Source: Dipteris shenzhenensis (lineage: Eukaryota; Polypodiophyta; Polypodiopsida; Gleicheniales). Taken from it: a stretch of 64,000 nt of DNA. The stretch's first letter is position 1. Every line of letters begins with the position of its first letter. The stretch is taken from assembly GCA_047967505.1 (NCBI GenBank), contig CM106540.1; one strand, written 5' to 3'. Of the stretch, positions 33,056 through 44,667 are shown piece after piece. Below the pieces are notes generated by a model that did not search any database, was not told the origin of the DNA, and saw only the letters and a list, made by a program, of their open reading frames with translations. The position numbers and the translations under genes were made by a program.

Positions 33056-34910
33056 TTCATTATGTAGACTGTTGTAGCAACTGCTTCAACCCAATAATAA
33101 ACTGGCAGGACTTTTTTGTTGAGCATGGCACGAAATACCTCTCTAATATGCTTGTTTTTCCTTTCTGCAAGTCCATTTTGCTGTGGCGTATGACTGCATG
33201 AATATTTCTATTTTATGCCATGCTCCTCCAGGAACCTTGCAAACTCATTTGAGAGGTACTCTCCCCCTCCATCTGACTTAGGCATTTTATTTGCAAGCCT
33301 ATTTCTTTTTCAACCATAGCTTTGAAACCTTTGAAATGCCCAAACACTTCACTTTTGTTTTTCATAAAATACACCCAAATTTTTCTACTGTAGTCATCAA
33401 TAAAAGTGACAAAATAATGACAACCTCCAATAGATGCAGCTTTAGTAGTCCACACATCAGAGTGGATTAATTCTAATGGCCTCTTACTCTCTTGAACATG
33501 TCTAGGAAATGGTTTCCTTGCCTATTTTCCAAATTGAGGGGCTTCACATCTGCAACCTTGAACTTAGGCAATCCTGCAACAATATTTTGGGCCTACATTG
33601 ATTTAAGTCGTTTTACATTAACATGGCCAAGGCGTTTATGCCAGATATCAATATCTGCAACTACATTGGTCCCATGTGCAAACATTGCTGCACTCAATTC
33701 AGGCATGTCGGCATCCAATGTAAACATCCTGCTCTTCTTCTTCCCTTTTGCTATCAAGCGACCTTTATTTTTCATATCCTCAACAAAGCATCCATGAGGA
33801 TTAAATCTGACCTATAAGCCTTGCTCAACCATTTGACCAATAGAAACTAGGTTCTTGGTGATATTTGGGACATGAAATACATCAGACAGGTATTTCTTTT
33901 TTCCATCCTGCATAGACAAAGGAATTTTACCAATCTGCACAATAGGATGTGTAGTATCATCACCAGTCTCCACAAATCGTGGTCTTTCCATTTTGCTTGC
34001 ATCCTGCATCCATTCTGCATGACCTGTCATGTGGTTTGACACACTTGAGTCAACATACCACACATCATTGCTTTCTTCTACACTTGTCACAGAATTGGTC
34101 ATGTGCTGCACCATAAACAGATGCTCATTTCTGTCATCAACCTATCTACTAGAGGATGCATAATTGCCTTGCTGAAATTTTTCAGACATGATGTCATTTT
34201 GCTTTTTATAGCAGCCTTTAACCATATGACCCATTTTACCACAATAGTAGCATTCAACATTGTTGTTTGCATTTTGGCCTTTCCATGACCTCTTTGGCTC
34301 CCCCTACCTCTAAAGTTACCGCTTCCTCCTCCATAGGATTGGTTTTCTTGAATTTGCTGCATATTCTGATTTCTGCCACGGCCTCCAGATCGGCCTGCTC
34401 TACCTCTGCCTCTACCTCTTCCAGCATTTGAGTAGAAGACAATTTCTTTTGAAGTTCCTCCCGAAGAAGATGCACCACCATTTCTCTGCTCTTTAGAGAT
34501 TAGAAGAGGAATCAACTCCCCAAAATCAAGAAAATTCTCACGGATGGCAATGGATGTCCAAAACTGTGCATAATCCTTTCCTAAACCATTCAAGGTCACA
34601 GAAACTAAATCATCATCTTCCACCGGCGACCCAATCGAAGAAAGTGCATCTGCAATCTTCTTCCCCTTCATGTGGTAGTCATTGATGCTCATATTTTCTC
34701 TCTGCACATTATGCAACTCCTGCTTGAGCTACATTTTCCTGGCTTGCGTATTTGTGCTATACATTTTTGTCAAAGTATCCCATGCCTCCTTCGGCGTGCT
34801 TGCATCCTGAATATGCACAATCCTAGAATCTGAAATACTGATAGACAGCTAGTACATAACTTTTCTGGCTCTCTCATGCCATCCTTTAAATGCTTGCAAC
34901 TCCTGTTGAT
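33056..34910 (-). pseudogene. Copia-1 gag, protease and integrase start (5' half of nested copy)
   Basis: On minus from 34910: gag with NQQELQAFKGWHERA, SINDYHMKGKKIADALSSIG and VSVTLNGLGKDYAQFW, a Gly/Arg-rich stretch, a CCHC knuckle (CYYCGKMGHMVKGC, in a frame different from upstream gag), protease WYVDSSVSNHMTGHAEWM, pre-integrase IWHKRLGHVNVKRLKSM, and integrase to 33056. The protease site reads DSS where D-S/T-G is expected. The gag N-terminus is missing: the LTR joins directly to mid-gag at about 34911. Confidence 0.92.
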
Positions 34911-35206
34911 TGGGAATATACACAAAGGTGGAGGCTAAAAGAAATTTTCCTCTTCTTAGTTATGAAAGCCAAAAGAACTCTCTAAGTACAAAAGGAATAG
35001 GTGAACCCTATATGTGGGTCTCAAACCAAACTCAGCTAACCTAGGTGGCATACTAACTGAGCCACTAACTAGAGTACATAAAGATTGCTGTCATCCAGCT
35101 ATTATTCATGGGCGCTATATCAACCGCATCTATAGCTAATAAGTCGGTGACATAAATGCACAACGGTCACCCTAGCATATCACAAGTGGAGCTCGATATC
35201 TCAACA
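34911..35206 (-). repeat. Copia-1 5' LTR, shortened
   Basis: It matches 296 bp of the 350-bp Copia-1 LTR and lacks the roughly 55 bp next to the primer-binding site. The primer-binding site and the gag start are also absent, so one deletion removed LTR end, leader and gag start together. The outer end reads GATATCTCAACA as in the other copies. No TSD matches that of the 3' LTR side. Confidence 0.8.
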
Positions 35207-35560
35207 ACTCCAACGTTGATTAAGTTGTTGCTATCTGCACCTCAAGTTTGGATCTGTCAATGGAATTTTCAAGAGGCAAGAAAGCTAGCTTGGCTTGTGA
35301 TGAAAAAACCTGTGTTTTGAAAATACCGAGGGTTGCACCAACTTTCTCATTGCTCATCTTCTGAATCTTTGCTTCCTCCATTGTCTTTTGCACAATTGCC
35401 AGTGCATTCAAATTGCAGTTTCCTTTCTTCTTTCTATGTCTTCAATTAATGCTTTAATCTTCAAGGCCTCATCTTGTGGCATGCAAACTACACTCAAACT
35501 GCCACTGTTTGTTACTTTTATGATTGAGGAGTTTTTTCAATTTGGAGGTGCCCCCCCATG
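35207..35560 (-). pseudogene. Unrecognised coding-like relic
   Basis: Two minus frames abut: about 35540-35420 reads SLSVVCMPQDEALKIKALIE and DIERRKETAI, and 35411-35220 reads NALAIVQKTMEEAKIQKMSN and FKTQVFSSQAKLAFLPLENS. The joined composition (Lys/Glu, hydrophobic spacing) looks like a coiled-coil protein with one frameshift. It starts next to the Copia-1 LTR. I do not recognise it. Confidence 0.35.
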
Positions 35561-35593
35561 CTATCCTCCGAGGCATCTCCTAGGGTGCCATTG

Positions 35594-35932
35594 TGTTGAG
35601 ATATGGTGCCATGAGCACATAGATTAAAGGGCAAAGGCATATGATAAGGAATGTATTAAAGTAGCCACCCTAGGATGTGGACTACATAATGTGGAGATGT
35701 GGATTGAGGATATCCACAAGGAGAGATGTGGATGAGAGGATCCCACATGGTTCACTATTCAAAGGGCACTCTCTATATAACAGGCCTATCATGTATTATT
35801 GAGAACACAAACACATTGCAATAGATATAGATTTGCTATCTCCCTCTCATGTCTTTATTTAAGCCTCCTTAGTTCTTCTGCTGATCTTGTGTGCACTAGG
35901 CTTAGTGGCGATCATATATTGGACCTTTCTCA
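35594..35932 (+). repeat. LTR of a fourth retroelement family, 339 bp
   Basis: It starts TGTTGAGATATGG and ends GGACCTTTCTCA, directly followed by a primer-binding site. A TATA-like TATATAA lies near 35775. No matching second LTR is seen in the window. Confidence 0.85.
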
Positions 35933-35944
35933 TGGTATCAGAGC
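35933..35944 (+). promoter_or_regulatory. Primer-binding site (initiator tRNA-Met)
   Basis: TGGTATCAGAGC lies immediately after the LTR end. The leader continues to about 36400 (CCAAGCCTCTCC-rich), after which retroelement-like sequence stops without any gag frame. Confidence 0.9.
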
Positions 35945-36399
35945 ATAGGTTGCCCACAAGCCTAGGTAGTTTAGAGTAAGTGGCACACTCTTATCTTGAT
36001 GTTAGGGAGAGTTTGTGCGATTATGTCCATGAGATAGTTTCACTTCATAAACCAGGTGGATTCTTGAGTGTCCATTGAGAGCTTTGAGATTTTGTGAGAA
36101 GCCTTTGTGAGAGAGAGTGTGTTCATTTTGAGAGACCCTTAGAGATCAAACATCCTCTCCAACAGCCGACCTTCTGCTTCATCAACAAGCACTCAACAAA
36201 GGAGCATCTCCAACTAAGGCTTCTCTTCAATAGCCGCTCCAAGCCTCTCCATCGTGCCAAGCCTCGCCAAGTGCTACAGTAGTCGACCCACACTACAAGC
36301 AAGCCCAAGATGCCTCGACGACGACCATAATCTAGATCTTCAACCTTGATCTTCAACGACGACCACTGCTATTACGACGGCCTAAATCTAGTCACGATC

Positions 36400-37380
36400 A
36401 GAAAAAAATCTTGCCCCAAAAAAAAACCATCGGTAATGCTTTGGGAATTACTAACAACATCACCCTTTCGTCCATATTAGCATCAAAAATTGGTCCAAGA
36501 GTCAATATTATCATCGAAAAAAGCATTGGAAACAACACTATCGATAGAAATAGAAGTGCTTTTTTTACTGGAATATTGGTTAATATGGAGGCTAATATCG
36601 AAGTTTAATAGTGTTGAAAAAAAAAATCCCAATGTAATTTGCATCAAAAATAGAGCCAATGGTTGTAGTGGCTATCTTTGATCTAACTAGCCAACCATGA
36701 GATGGAATCTTATATACTTGTTCAAGAGTACACTCAATAAAGAAATTTATACCTCAAAAAGTCACTAAAAAACGGTGATTTTGTTATAGCCACATGTATT
36801 AAACATGAAATGCAAAGGCTCCTTAGCTTGGAATCTTGGGAATTGAATATACCGAGCTTTAAATTTTTGGCCAAGACTAACACTATTATACAAACCTAAA
36901 CACATGATCCTTAGCATCCTACCATCTTGGACTAAATAATGACTACAACCCTCAAGCATCAGATATAATTTTCCTTAATGCAAGAAGAACTAGAGACTTT
37001 GCCATCTACATTAACTGAGAAAAACATTCTACACCAATAGCCATCTTTAACAAGATGAGCACATCACCCTTCTAGAAAAACAAACTTTGTCAAACCTCCC
37101 AAAATACAATAGCCACAACTGGGCTTGAATTAATCACAACACATTTCCAAAAAAATTCAGGCCAAGAAACCTTTATTAGAGCAACATATCATACAGAAGC
37201 ATACAATTTTAATACACTTTTACTATCTATACAAGAGATATGATACCAAAAATCTCAAATTATTCGACATTTGTAAGCATCGACATCTCATCGATATGTA
37301 GCAAGAGTTACCTAAAAAGGCGAAACTCATGCACCTATATCTTCCAAAAGAAAATCCTACAACAATCTATACAAATCACA
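36400..37380. other. AT-rich spacer, no gene seen
   Basis: No reading frame, repeat or terminus that I can support. Confidence 0.4.
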
Positions 37381-37978
37381 AGTCAACCCATACAAAATAG
37401 TCACGTCTAGGATCATAGTCGACCAGAAGATCATGTAAGCGTGTTTGATCTTTGGCTCTTCTTCTAAGAAAAAACAAATCTATAAGCTCACACGCCTCCA
37501 TCAACATCCCATGTCAAAATCATCTTGGAATTAGATTCAAAGGTCACTATCCAAGCGAGAAGATGCACAAAACATAGAGGTCGCAAAAAACCATTCATAA
37601 CAAATAATTCTAACAGCCTCCCGTGGACCCTTGGCATATTAGGAAATGACTCTTGAGGGCATTTCCCTCATGTCAAGCACAATCAAGGCCTACTGGAGTG
37701 ACCACATTTTGTATACATAAGTTATCAATTACTATAGAGGTTCCTATTTCAAAACAAAATAAATTCAACCAATGCCGAATCATACAAAAAAGTAATCCAA
37801 GACAATATTGTTAGTAATAGATACAATAACATTTCATGTATGTCCCAATGAACTAGGAGGCGCAAACTATGAGGTCTAGAGATAGAGAAATCATGCTCTC
37901 TTGTTTCAAGTTGACATAAAAGAATAGCTCAACCAAACATTACGTGTATAAATTTATAAATGTTCACAAAAAGGTAAG
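37381..37978. repeat. Decayed duplicate of 40017-40990 (left copy)
   Basis: Shared blocks with the right copy include GGCTCTTCTTCTAAG, the CTCACACGCCTCCATCAA type, GATACAATAACATTTCATGT and TCACAAAAAG. The left copy ends where the CACTA-like element begins. The right copy lies directly downstream of the FAD oxidase gene. Confidence 0.7.
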
Positions 37979-39993
37979 AACACTATTGCAGATGAAGTGA
38001 GAACATTGCATGGCTTCTCAAAAAATATATTCCGTTCAAAATCCTAGGATTATTGGCCACTTTTCAAAATTATTTTGTTTTCTCATTGGTCCATCTCCAA
38101 AAACAATCAATTCTACAAAAGGGCACAAATTTATGCAACACAAATTTTCACGATAAACTAGATACATATACTTAGGCTTTAATACTTGACTACACATGAA
38201 TATCATCTTCAAAACATGTGCTAGATTCTTAATTTTATTTTAAAGGTTGCAAGAAATATTTTACATCCACAAAGTCACCCTAATATTTCATCATCACTGG
38301 TCTCATAGTATAGAAATTTAATTCAAAATCAAATGAACATGAAAGATATTGTTATTTACATTATAACAAAGAAACCAAATGAAGTACATGTGAAATATGT
38401 ACCAAATGGTAAATCCATATGACAAATAGGAAACCAAATCATTTAAATATCTTAAAATATGTCCATATATCAAAATTTATATGAAAAACCAAATGTCTAA
38501 CTAAACATCAACACAATCTATGCATGTCTTATCAATAGTGGTAGCAATGTCTCTTCTTGTACAATAGTTGAACCTATTCTAGTTTCCTTAATAGCTTCAT
38601 GCTCTAGCCCAACAAATTCATAAGCCTTATCATGAAGGGGAGATTTAGGCTTTGATGACAACGCTTACACTCGATCATGATTAATTGTAATTTTTACATG
38701 GCTGAGATAAAAATCAGGCTTGGAAGATCACAAGTAACTCTCTAAGAGAGGCTTGGAAGATCATAGGCAATTTTTATGTGGCTAAGATAAAAAATCAAGC
38801 TTGGAAGATCGTTGGTGAATCTCTACGAGAGTCGACCAGGGGAAAAGCTTGCGAAAAAGAGAGAAAAACTTGCAAAAAAGCTAATTTTGAACATGGTTTC
38901 ATAGCTCGCTTTTTGCCCAAAAAGTACCATAAACCCTTTTGAAAATTGTAAATTATGACATAATTTGATGATATCATCGAGCCACGTCTTAAAATGAACC
39001 CTAAATTTGATGACAGCATCGACTTGTAGCAAATGTTATGATGAAAGTCGATGATATCATCAAATTTTGGAATGATTCTGTTAGAACTTGATGATATCAT
39101 CGATTTTTGTCATAATTTATGACAAAACTCGATGATATCATTGAATTTTGTCATAAGTGATGACAAAATTCAATAACATCATCGAATTTTGTCATAACTA
39201 ATATAGAAATAGTAAAATGACGACAAGTTTTGAACCACGACTCCGTTTTGAGAGATTTTTGGCTCAAAATTTAGAGCACAAGTGGCTCTACAATGGAGTC
39301 TTGGAACTTTATTCTAATTTAAATTTGAATGCACCCCAAAATTGGGGGGAATGTAAGGGAGTCATTATCTACAATAAAATTTCTTATAGAAGGAAATTCA
39401 ATCCAACCAACACATATACCATACAATTACCAAGCAATAATCCTGGCATGAATATAGCTCTAATTGCCCATTTTCATATTATATTTTTCTCCAACTTATG
39501 ACATAACTTGATAACATCATGAACTTCTATCATGAGCTATGAGTCATAATAGCATCAACTTTCTTGATGACTGATAGATGCCTTTGTCATAAGATGGAGA
39601 TCAAATTTAAACTTTCACAAATAGATGAGGATGCAATACACGATGGCATTATCCAAGAATTACAAAATATGCTCTTGATGAGGAGAGAAAAATATGCGGA
39701 AAGTATGATGGGTAGCTTCTTCTTTTATTTTGATATGATAAATTTCAATCATGTTAACTTTCTTCCTTGTGTGTACATCAGTTTAATGGAGAATGTGCTC
39801 AATTTAATGTATTCATGCAAATCCAGCCAAGTCGGGAATTCCATTTTTCCAGTGTTCTTTTTGTTGGGATGTATGATAGGAAGCCAGTTTTTCAAAAATG
39901 AGTTAAACATGGCAATTTTTAATGATATAAAAAGAATATTCCATTTAGTTCTCGTTTCTATGAAATAGTTCTCACTTCATCTGCAATAGTGTT
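37979..39993. mobile_element. CACTA-like element with perfect terminal inverted repeat, about 2.0 kb
   Basis: The left end CACTATTGCAGATG... at 37981 is repeated as an exact complement ending ...CATCTGCAATAGTG at 39991; the match is 24 bp and extends by two bases outside. CACTA/TAGTG termini are typical of CACTA (EnSpm) transposons. The usual 3-bp TSD is not clear: flanks of the 24-bp version are GAA and TTT. If the ends are AACACTA/TAGTGTT, a 4-bp duplication TAAG is present. No transposase frame is readable, so it would be non-autonomous. It lies between the two copies of a duplicated block. Confidence 0.55.
38950..39200. repeat. Cluster of GATGATATCATC palindromes
   Basis: Five exact or near palindromes of the type TCGATGATATCATCGA occur near 38957, 39047, 39088, 39131 and 39170, the last four about 40 bp apart. 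Linkers read TTTTGTCATAA and similar. The cluster lies inside the CACTA-like element. Confidence 0.8.
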
Positions 39994-40016
39994 TAAGGAA
40001 CCTTGTTCCAAACTGA

Positions 40017-41000
40017 CCCTTATAAAATAATCACCTCAAAGGCCGCGATCGACTAAAACATCATGTGAGCCATCCGATCTATGGCTCTTCTTCTAAGGAA
40101 AATTGAATCTATGAGCTCACATGCCTCCATCAATGTTATATGCCAAAATTAGCTTGGAAGATGGCTCATTAGAGAGACAAAAACCTGTGCAACGGAAAAA
40201 TGAGTAGATTACCAGTAAATGCCAATAAAGATTGAAACAAATTTGCACCATTTGAGCTCAGGCGCACATCGAAGATGCAAACAACACAAGATTACATTCC
40301 TAGGAATGAATTTAAAATGGATTCGGAAGCAATGAATGCTGCGATTGATGAAAATGAAGGGATTAGTTACAAAAATTGAACAATCCGAGCGGTAACGACA
40401 TAGATTTCTTTCTTAGGAACGACTTTACAAATGATTGTCAACCCGCCATGGGGGGAGGGGAGAGAGAGAGAAGAGAGTGCATTTGAGTATAGTTGTTGGG
40501 CTAGTGCTTCTCACGAGATGTTGGTGAGACGGGGTTGTTGGAGATGTTGGTGAGATGGGGTCGCTGAGAATGAGAGCAAGGGGCACGAGGTTGTGAGAAG
40601 GAGACGCCAAAAGCAATTACTCACTCAGCTGCTTGGAAAACATCCATTGGCTTATATTCAATCTCATGATCCAACGAACCAAATGTTTTCAATAGTCCTC
40701 CCTCATTAATAGAGAAAAAGATTTCAAAACCAAATAAATGCAACCAACAAACTAAAAATGTAATCCAAGACAATATCGATTACATTTACTTTAGCAATAG
40801 ATACAATAACATTTCATGTATGTCCGATTGAACTAGGAATATTGATTGCACCTACTTTAGAAAATAGATAGATGCTTGTTGTTTCAGGATAAGCTAACAA
40901 CAATAGCTCAAAGCCGAAAGCTGAAAGGCATTCCTAACCAATTCACCGAACGTTACGTGTAGAAAGTTATAAGTGCTCACAAAAAGCCAAGGACAATCCC
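40017..41000. repeat. Decayed duplicate of 37381-37978 (right copy)
   Basis: See the left copy for shared blocks. This copy is longer and has extra sequence at 40180-40700 that lacks a counterpart. It contains no gene. Confidence 0.65.
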
Positions 41001-41088
41001 AACAATTGCGGCGAATCGCAATGCACACGGAATTCTGTTGTAAATCACATCCGTTGTTCTACCTTGCTTGCAGAAATCACTCTAACTT

Positions 41089-42882
41089 CTAATTTCCGGC
41101 ACGCTTATAGTCAGCAAGGCGGCAATTCAGGTCGTCGCTCCAATCTTCGCTGCCTACACACTTCCTACACGTGAACAAACCCTCAGGATCGACTCGCTGC
41201 TTGATCACCCTCAATTGATCGTAATTTTTGCCGAAGAACGATTGCTGCCAGTTCGGCTCGTTGTAATCGGCCTCGTTTAAGTAGCTTCCTGAACCGGGAG
41301 TCAAATCACGGAGTAGGCAATTCATCTTCGTCAGACTCTGAAATTTCGCTTCCTTCTCCGCCGTGCCTGCATTGTCAGTCCAGGAAGCTGACAGGACTAC
41401 GTGCCACACCGCATTACGCCAAGCAGGATTAACGGAGTTTTTTTTGCCTTCTGTATCTGCAACCGCTCCTCCTCCAACGAGGTGACCGACGATGGCGTTG
41501 ATCTGCTCACTTGAGAGAATCTCCATGAACGCATGAGTTACCTCGGCTGCGAAATTCTCCAATGTTTCCTTGGGGAACAGCCTGGATGAAAGGGCTGTAT
41601 TAGAACCGGTGGGATCCGAGCAAATGCCCGGGTTCCACGAGCAAAGGACTGAAGTACGCCAATCTTGAAACGATGAGTAAATTTGCACCGATTCATTGAT
41701 CACTGTAATGGCAGGGTGTTGAGTAGCATACGCGGAAAGGGCAGAAAAGGCAGTTTGCGGGGACGTAAAAGGATCAAAATTTGGAAGCAAGTAAGAGAGA
41801 GTCAGCTGCAGGGGGCTTGCAACTATGAAGGAATATCCAGCCCACCCATCGTCGGACAGGGTGGGCTGGAGTTCAACTAGCTTCGTCAGTAAGCCCTCAA
41901 AGCTGCCGGAATCGTTCGTCCGAGCGATATATGTAACACCCATGACACTGCTCAATTGAGGAAAGGTTTTGTGCGTTGCAGAGACCACTACCCCAAAGGT
42001 TCCACCCCCACCGCCTCTGAGAGCCCAGAACAGATCCTGGTTTTTGCACGAATTTGCTGTAGTTAACCTTCCGTCAGCCGTAACTACTTGAAACTGCAGC
42101 ACGTTATCCGCAGAAAGACCAAACAAGGGAGACAGCGGACTGTGCCCTCCCCCTTGAACATATCCTCCTCCCGTGCTCACAGAGCCTGCCATTGCACCAA
42201 CCAAGACTACATTCTCTGCCTTCGCAGCGCTGTGCAGGTCTTGCCATTGCACCCCAGCTTCTGTTGTCACCGCAGAAACCCCAGCACTCCCACTGGCGCT
42301 ACATCCGTCGGCAATGAAAGAATTATGGAATCTGATGCGTTTGAGGCGATGCATCCATACATTCAACGATCCTGATGCGGTGCTCCTACCAAGAAGGTCG
42401 TGACCAGTCGTCTTGATGGTGAGCCGAAGGTTGTGCTGGGCCGCAAACAACACAGCATTCTGCACGTGGGAGGGCTGTAACGCCTCGACGGCATACACAG
42501 GAACAGCTCCTTGACAGCAAGGAGTAGCGGGGTCCGAATCGATCAAACAACTGCGATCGCCGTCGGCTTCCCAGTTGGGATGCTGCATGGCCCCGATCTG
42601 ATCGGCACGCCAGAATGGATTATACCAATTGAGTTGGGCAATGTGGCAAGCGATGGAGTTCGTGAGAGGGAAGTGGCATGGAGAAGCCGGAGGGGATGGC
42701 ATGAGGAGGAGTCCATCGATCGAAGAGTTGAAGGTGTTCCAGGAAGCGAGGTCTGGCCAACAGCTAGAAGACGGGAGGCAACGGCAAAGGGTGCCAGCTT
42801 GAGCTGGTTGGGCAGAAAACACTTGCCTTTGGAATATCGCAAGGAAACTTAGACTTAGTAGCACTAGAAGGATCGACTCCAT
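41089..42882 (-). CDS. Secreted FAD-linked (BBE/VAO-type) oxidase, fungal-like
   Basis: Probable flavoprotein oxidase of the berberine-bridge/VAO superfamily. I start at the ATG at 42882, because it gives a signal peptide (MESILLVLLSLSFLAIFQRQ...) and 597 residues; an upstream in-frame ATG at 42936 adds 18 charged residues. The N-terminus resembles fungal isoamyl-alcohol-oxidase-like proteins (CRCLPSSSCWPDLASWNTFN). The FAD-binding part includes TTGHDLLGRS, with His161 as the likely covalent flavin ligand, and GGGYVQGGGHSPLSPLFGLS at about 239-258, which has no cysteine for a second bond. The C-terminal BBE domain starts near 534 (YLNEADYNEPNWQQSFFGKN) and ends VGSEDWSDDLNCRL, a style I know from fungi. 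It has no introns, no lesions, and higher GC than its surroundings. Substrate unknown. Confidence 0.9.
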   Translation of the reverse strand: MESILLVLLSLSFLAIFQRQVFSAQPAQAGTLCRCLPSSSCWPDLASWNTFNSSIDGLLLMPSPPASPCHFPLTNSIACHIAQLNWYNPFWRADQIGAMQHPNWEADGDRSCLIDSDPATPCCQGAVPVYAVEALQPSHVQNAVLFAAQHNLRLTIKTTGHDLLGRSTASGSLNVWMHRLKRIRFHNSFIADGCSASGSAGVSAVTTEAGVQWQDLHSAAKAENVVLVGAMAGSVSTGGGYVQGGGHSPLSPLFGLSADNVLQFQVVTADGRLTTANSCKNQDLFWALRGGGGGTFGVVVSATHKTFPQLSSVMGVTYIARTNDSGSFEGLLTKLVELQPTLSDDGWAGYSFIVASPLQLTLSYLLPNFDPFTSPQTAFSALSAYATQHPAITVINESVQIYSSFQDWRTSVLCSWNPGICSDPTGSNTALSSRLFPKETLENFAAEVTHAFMEILSSEQINAIVGHLVGGGAVADTEGKKNSVNPAWRNAVWHVVLSASWTDNAGTAEKEAKFQSLTKMNCLLRDLTPGSGSYLNEADYNEPNWQQSFFGKNYDQLRVIKQRVDPEGLFTCRKCVGSEDWSDDLNCRLADYKRAGN

Positions 42883-43849
42883 ATCTTCCACTCTGCACCT
42901 TCCTGTCTTGTGATCCCATCTGGGTACCCTTAGCAACTATGCAATTTGGGCAAAGTAGAAATTAGGCATTTTTAGAATTTTTGGAAGTGCCTCATATGGT
43001 GACAAAAAGCCCTCCCAAAAAAAATAAAACAAAACAAAAGGCCATATTGGCCCTATGCTCAATCCAACGCGCATATGGGCAGCAAAGTGCCTTTTCCTTA
43101 TCTTCAAGCCATTATTTTCCCATCCAAATGAGAGAATCATGTAAATTACAAAGTATTAAATTATAGCCTACTAGAAAGTCTACAACTCTCACATACATAC
43201 TTTTCCCATATTACATCATCCTTCCATACATATTTGCCTTCCAAAAATGAATACTATCAATATTGGGATGATAAAACTACAAAAAATGTGTAAACACAAA
43301 ACGTAGAAGCAACAGTAGAGTGCAGTGAGTTAGGGATTCACAATATTCAAAAAATGTACACATACCATACTCTACAAGGTACATCTACAATTTCTTATTT
43401 ATCTATTTCTTGTTTATGTTTATCCTATGTGCATCCGTTTTCTTGTTACGGTAGGCAGCCTAGAGGCATGTTTTGGTTTTGAAGTCTCTCCATGAACCAC
43501 ATGTCACCGTCTTAGGCGTTGATCTTAGAAAAATCGAACAGTCTAAAATGTGCATTATTTTTTGCTGTGATGGCTTTTCTCTATTTGATTTATTGAGGAG
43601 AAACTCACTACGGTCTCTGAAAATGAAGCTCTCTGAAAATTCCAATTTGAGTGTAATTCTTCCATTAAATCCTGCTGGAATTGCTCTTCATGGCTGTAAA
43701 TTTTGTGATCAGACTATTGTAAGTGAGGGCCTTATCAGTGTAGCATCCATGAATTATGCAACCCTTTTGCTCAGACTTTGCCTCCTGCTGCTTGCAGTTT
43801 TGCTGTGGGAGATATTTTTCAAATGATATTATTTTCAAATAAGAACATA
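42883..43849. other. Upstream region of the FAD oxidase gene; no other gene seen
   Basis: AT-rich intergenic sequence. The plus frame at 43473-43826 starts with MVLKSLHEPHVTVLGVDLRK and has a hydrophobic end; I see no family resemblance and treat it as chance or as the decayed start of the relic that follows. Confidence 0.4.
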
Positions 43850-44420
43850 GCATAAGGTCAAGTTTTGGGATTTGAACATTGGGATCAATGGTCATTTGCG
43901 AAGATGAGGATTGTGAAAGTTACTAATGATGGTATGGATGATAACACAACGTCATTGGATGGTCCCTATTATGAGGAAGGAAAAGATTTGAGATGGAGTA
44001 CGTAATTTTTGAAGATTAAAAAGGGACATGTGGTTTTCAATGACAAAGATAGAGTATACTACAATTTCAAAGGACTTAAAGAATATGCCTACAAGACAAG
44101 CTTTGTCCCTTTAGACGTGGATGATTTCAATGAACTCAAGTACAAAAGTGACATCTTATTAGAGTGGATGAGTTCATTGATACCGAGAAAGATAAAGAAT
44201 TTAGAAGCAATGCCTGCTCTGGAGTGGATGAATTCTTGCATATTGAGAAAGGCAAAGGCATCAAAAGTGTTGTCTCTTGAGAATTAGATGATTTCAATGC
44301 AATCCTCTATAGAAGCGGCATCTTCTCAAGAGATAGTCATGTGGATGAGGAGAGTAAACGCCTTCAAAGTCTTCTGAAAAGTTCCATGGCTGGGAACCAG
44401 AGGACACAATCCTTGGACGG
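43850..44420 (+). pseudogene. Relic of the second transposase (relative of 56119-58558)
   Basis: The pieces, in changing frames, match that protein's N-terminal half: LGFEHWDQWSF-like start, then MRIVKVTNDGMDDNTTSLDG, KGHVVFNDKDRVYYNFKGLK, VDEFIDTEKDKEF and SGVDEFLHIEKG. An in-frame stop follows ST at about 44000 and a one-base shift separates DILLE from VDEF. The homologue at 56119-58558 has the same order (VVFNDKHNVYYNIKELKEYA, VDEFIGTEKEKYF). It ends at about 44420; catalytic regions are absent. Confidence 0.75.
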
Positions 44421-44667
44421 GACCACGACGGATTTCAATCACCAAACGTGCCATATATGTGTGGTATGCAGAGGCGATCACATGGATTGGTTACCACCGT
44501 GATTTTTGATGCAAAAAGCCATGAATCCTTTCATTCCTCGATCTCTTTTGCTACTATGTGGGGCATCGATGAGAACACCATGGAATCTCTTTTGCAGTGC
44601 AGGAAGTGCAGGCATCATCAAAGCCCAATGGAAAATCAGGTTCCTGGAGTGTGGCCTTTCAAGGAGT

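Noticed and set aside
39217-39968. Two plus-strand frames of 94 and 134 codons inside the CACTA-like element
   Set aside because: No family resemblance, AT-rich composition and no sign of a transposase; I treat them as chance.
40425-40616. Short minus-strand frame with Ser/Pro-rich translation
   Set aside because: It is low in information, in the decayed duplicated block, and has no counterpart in the other copy.
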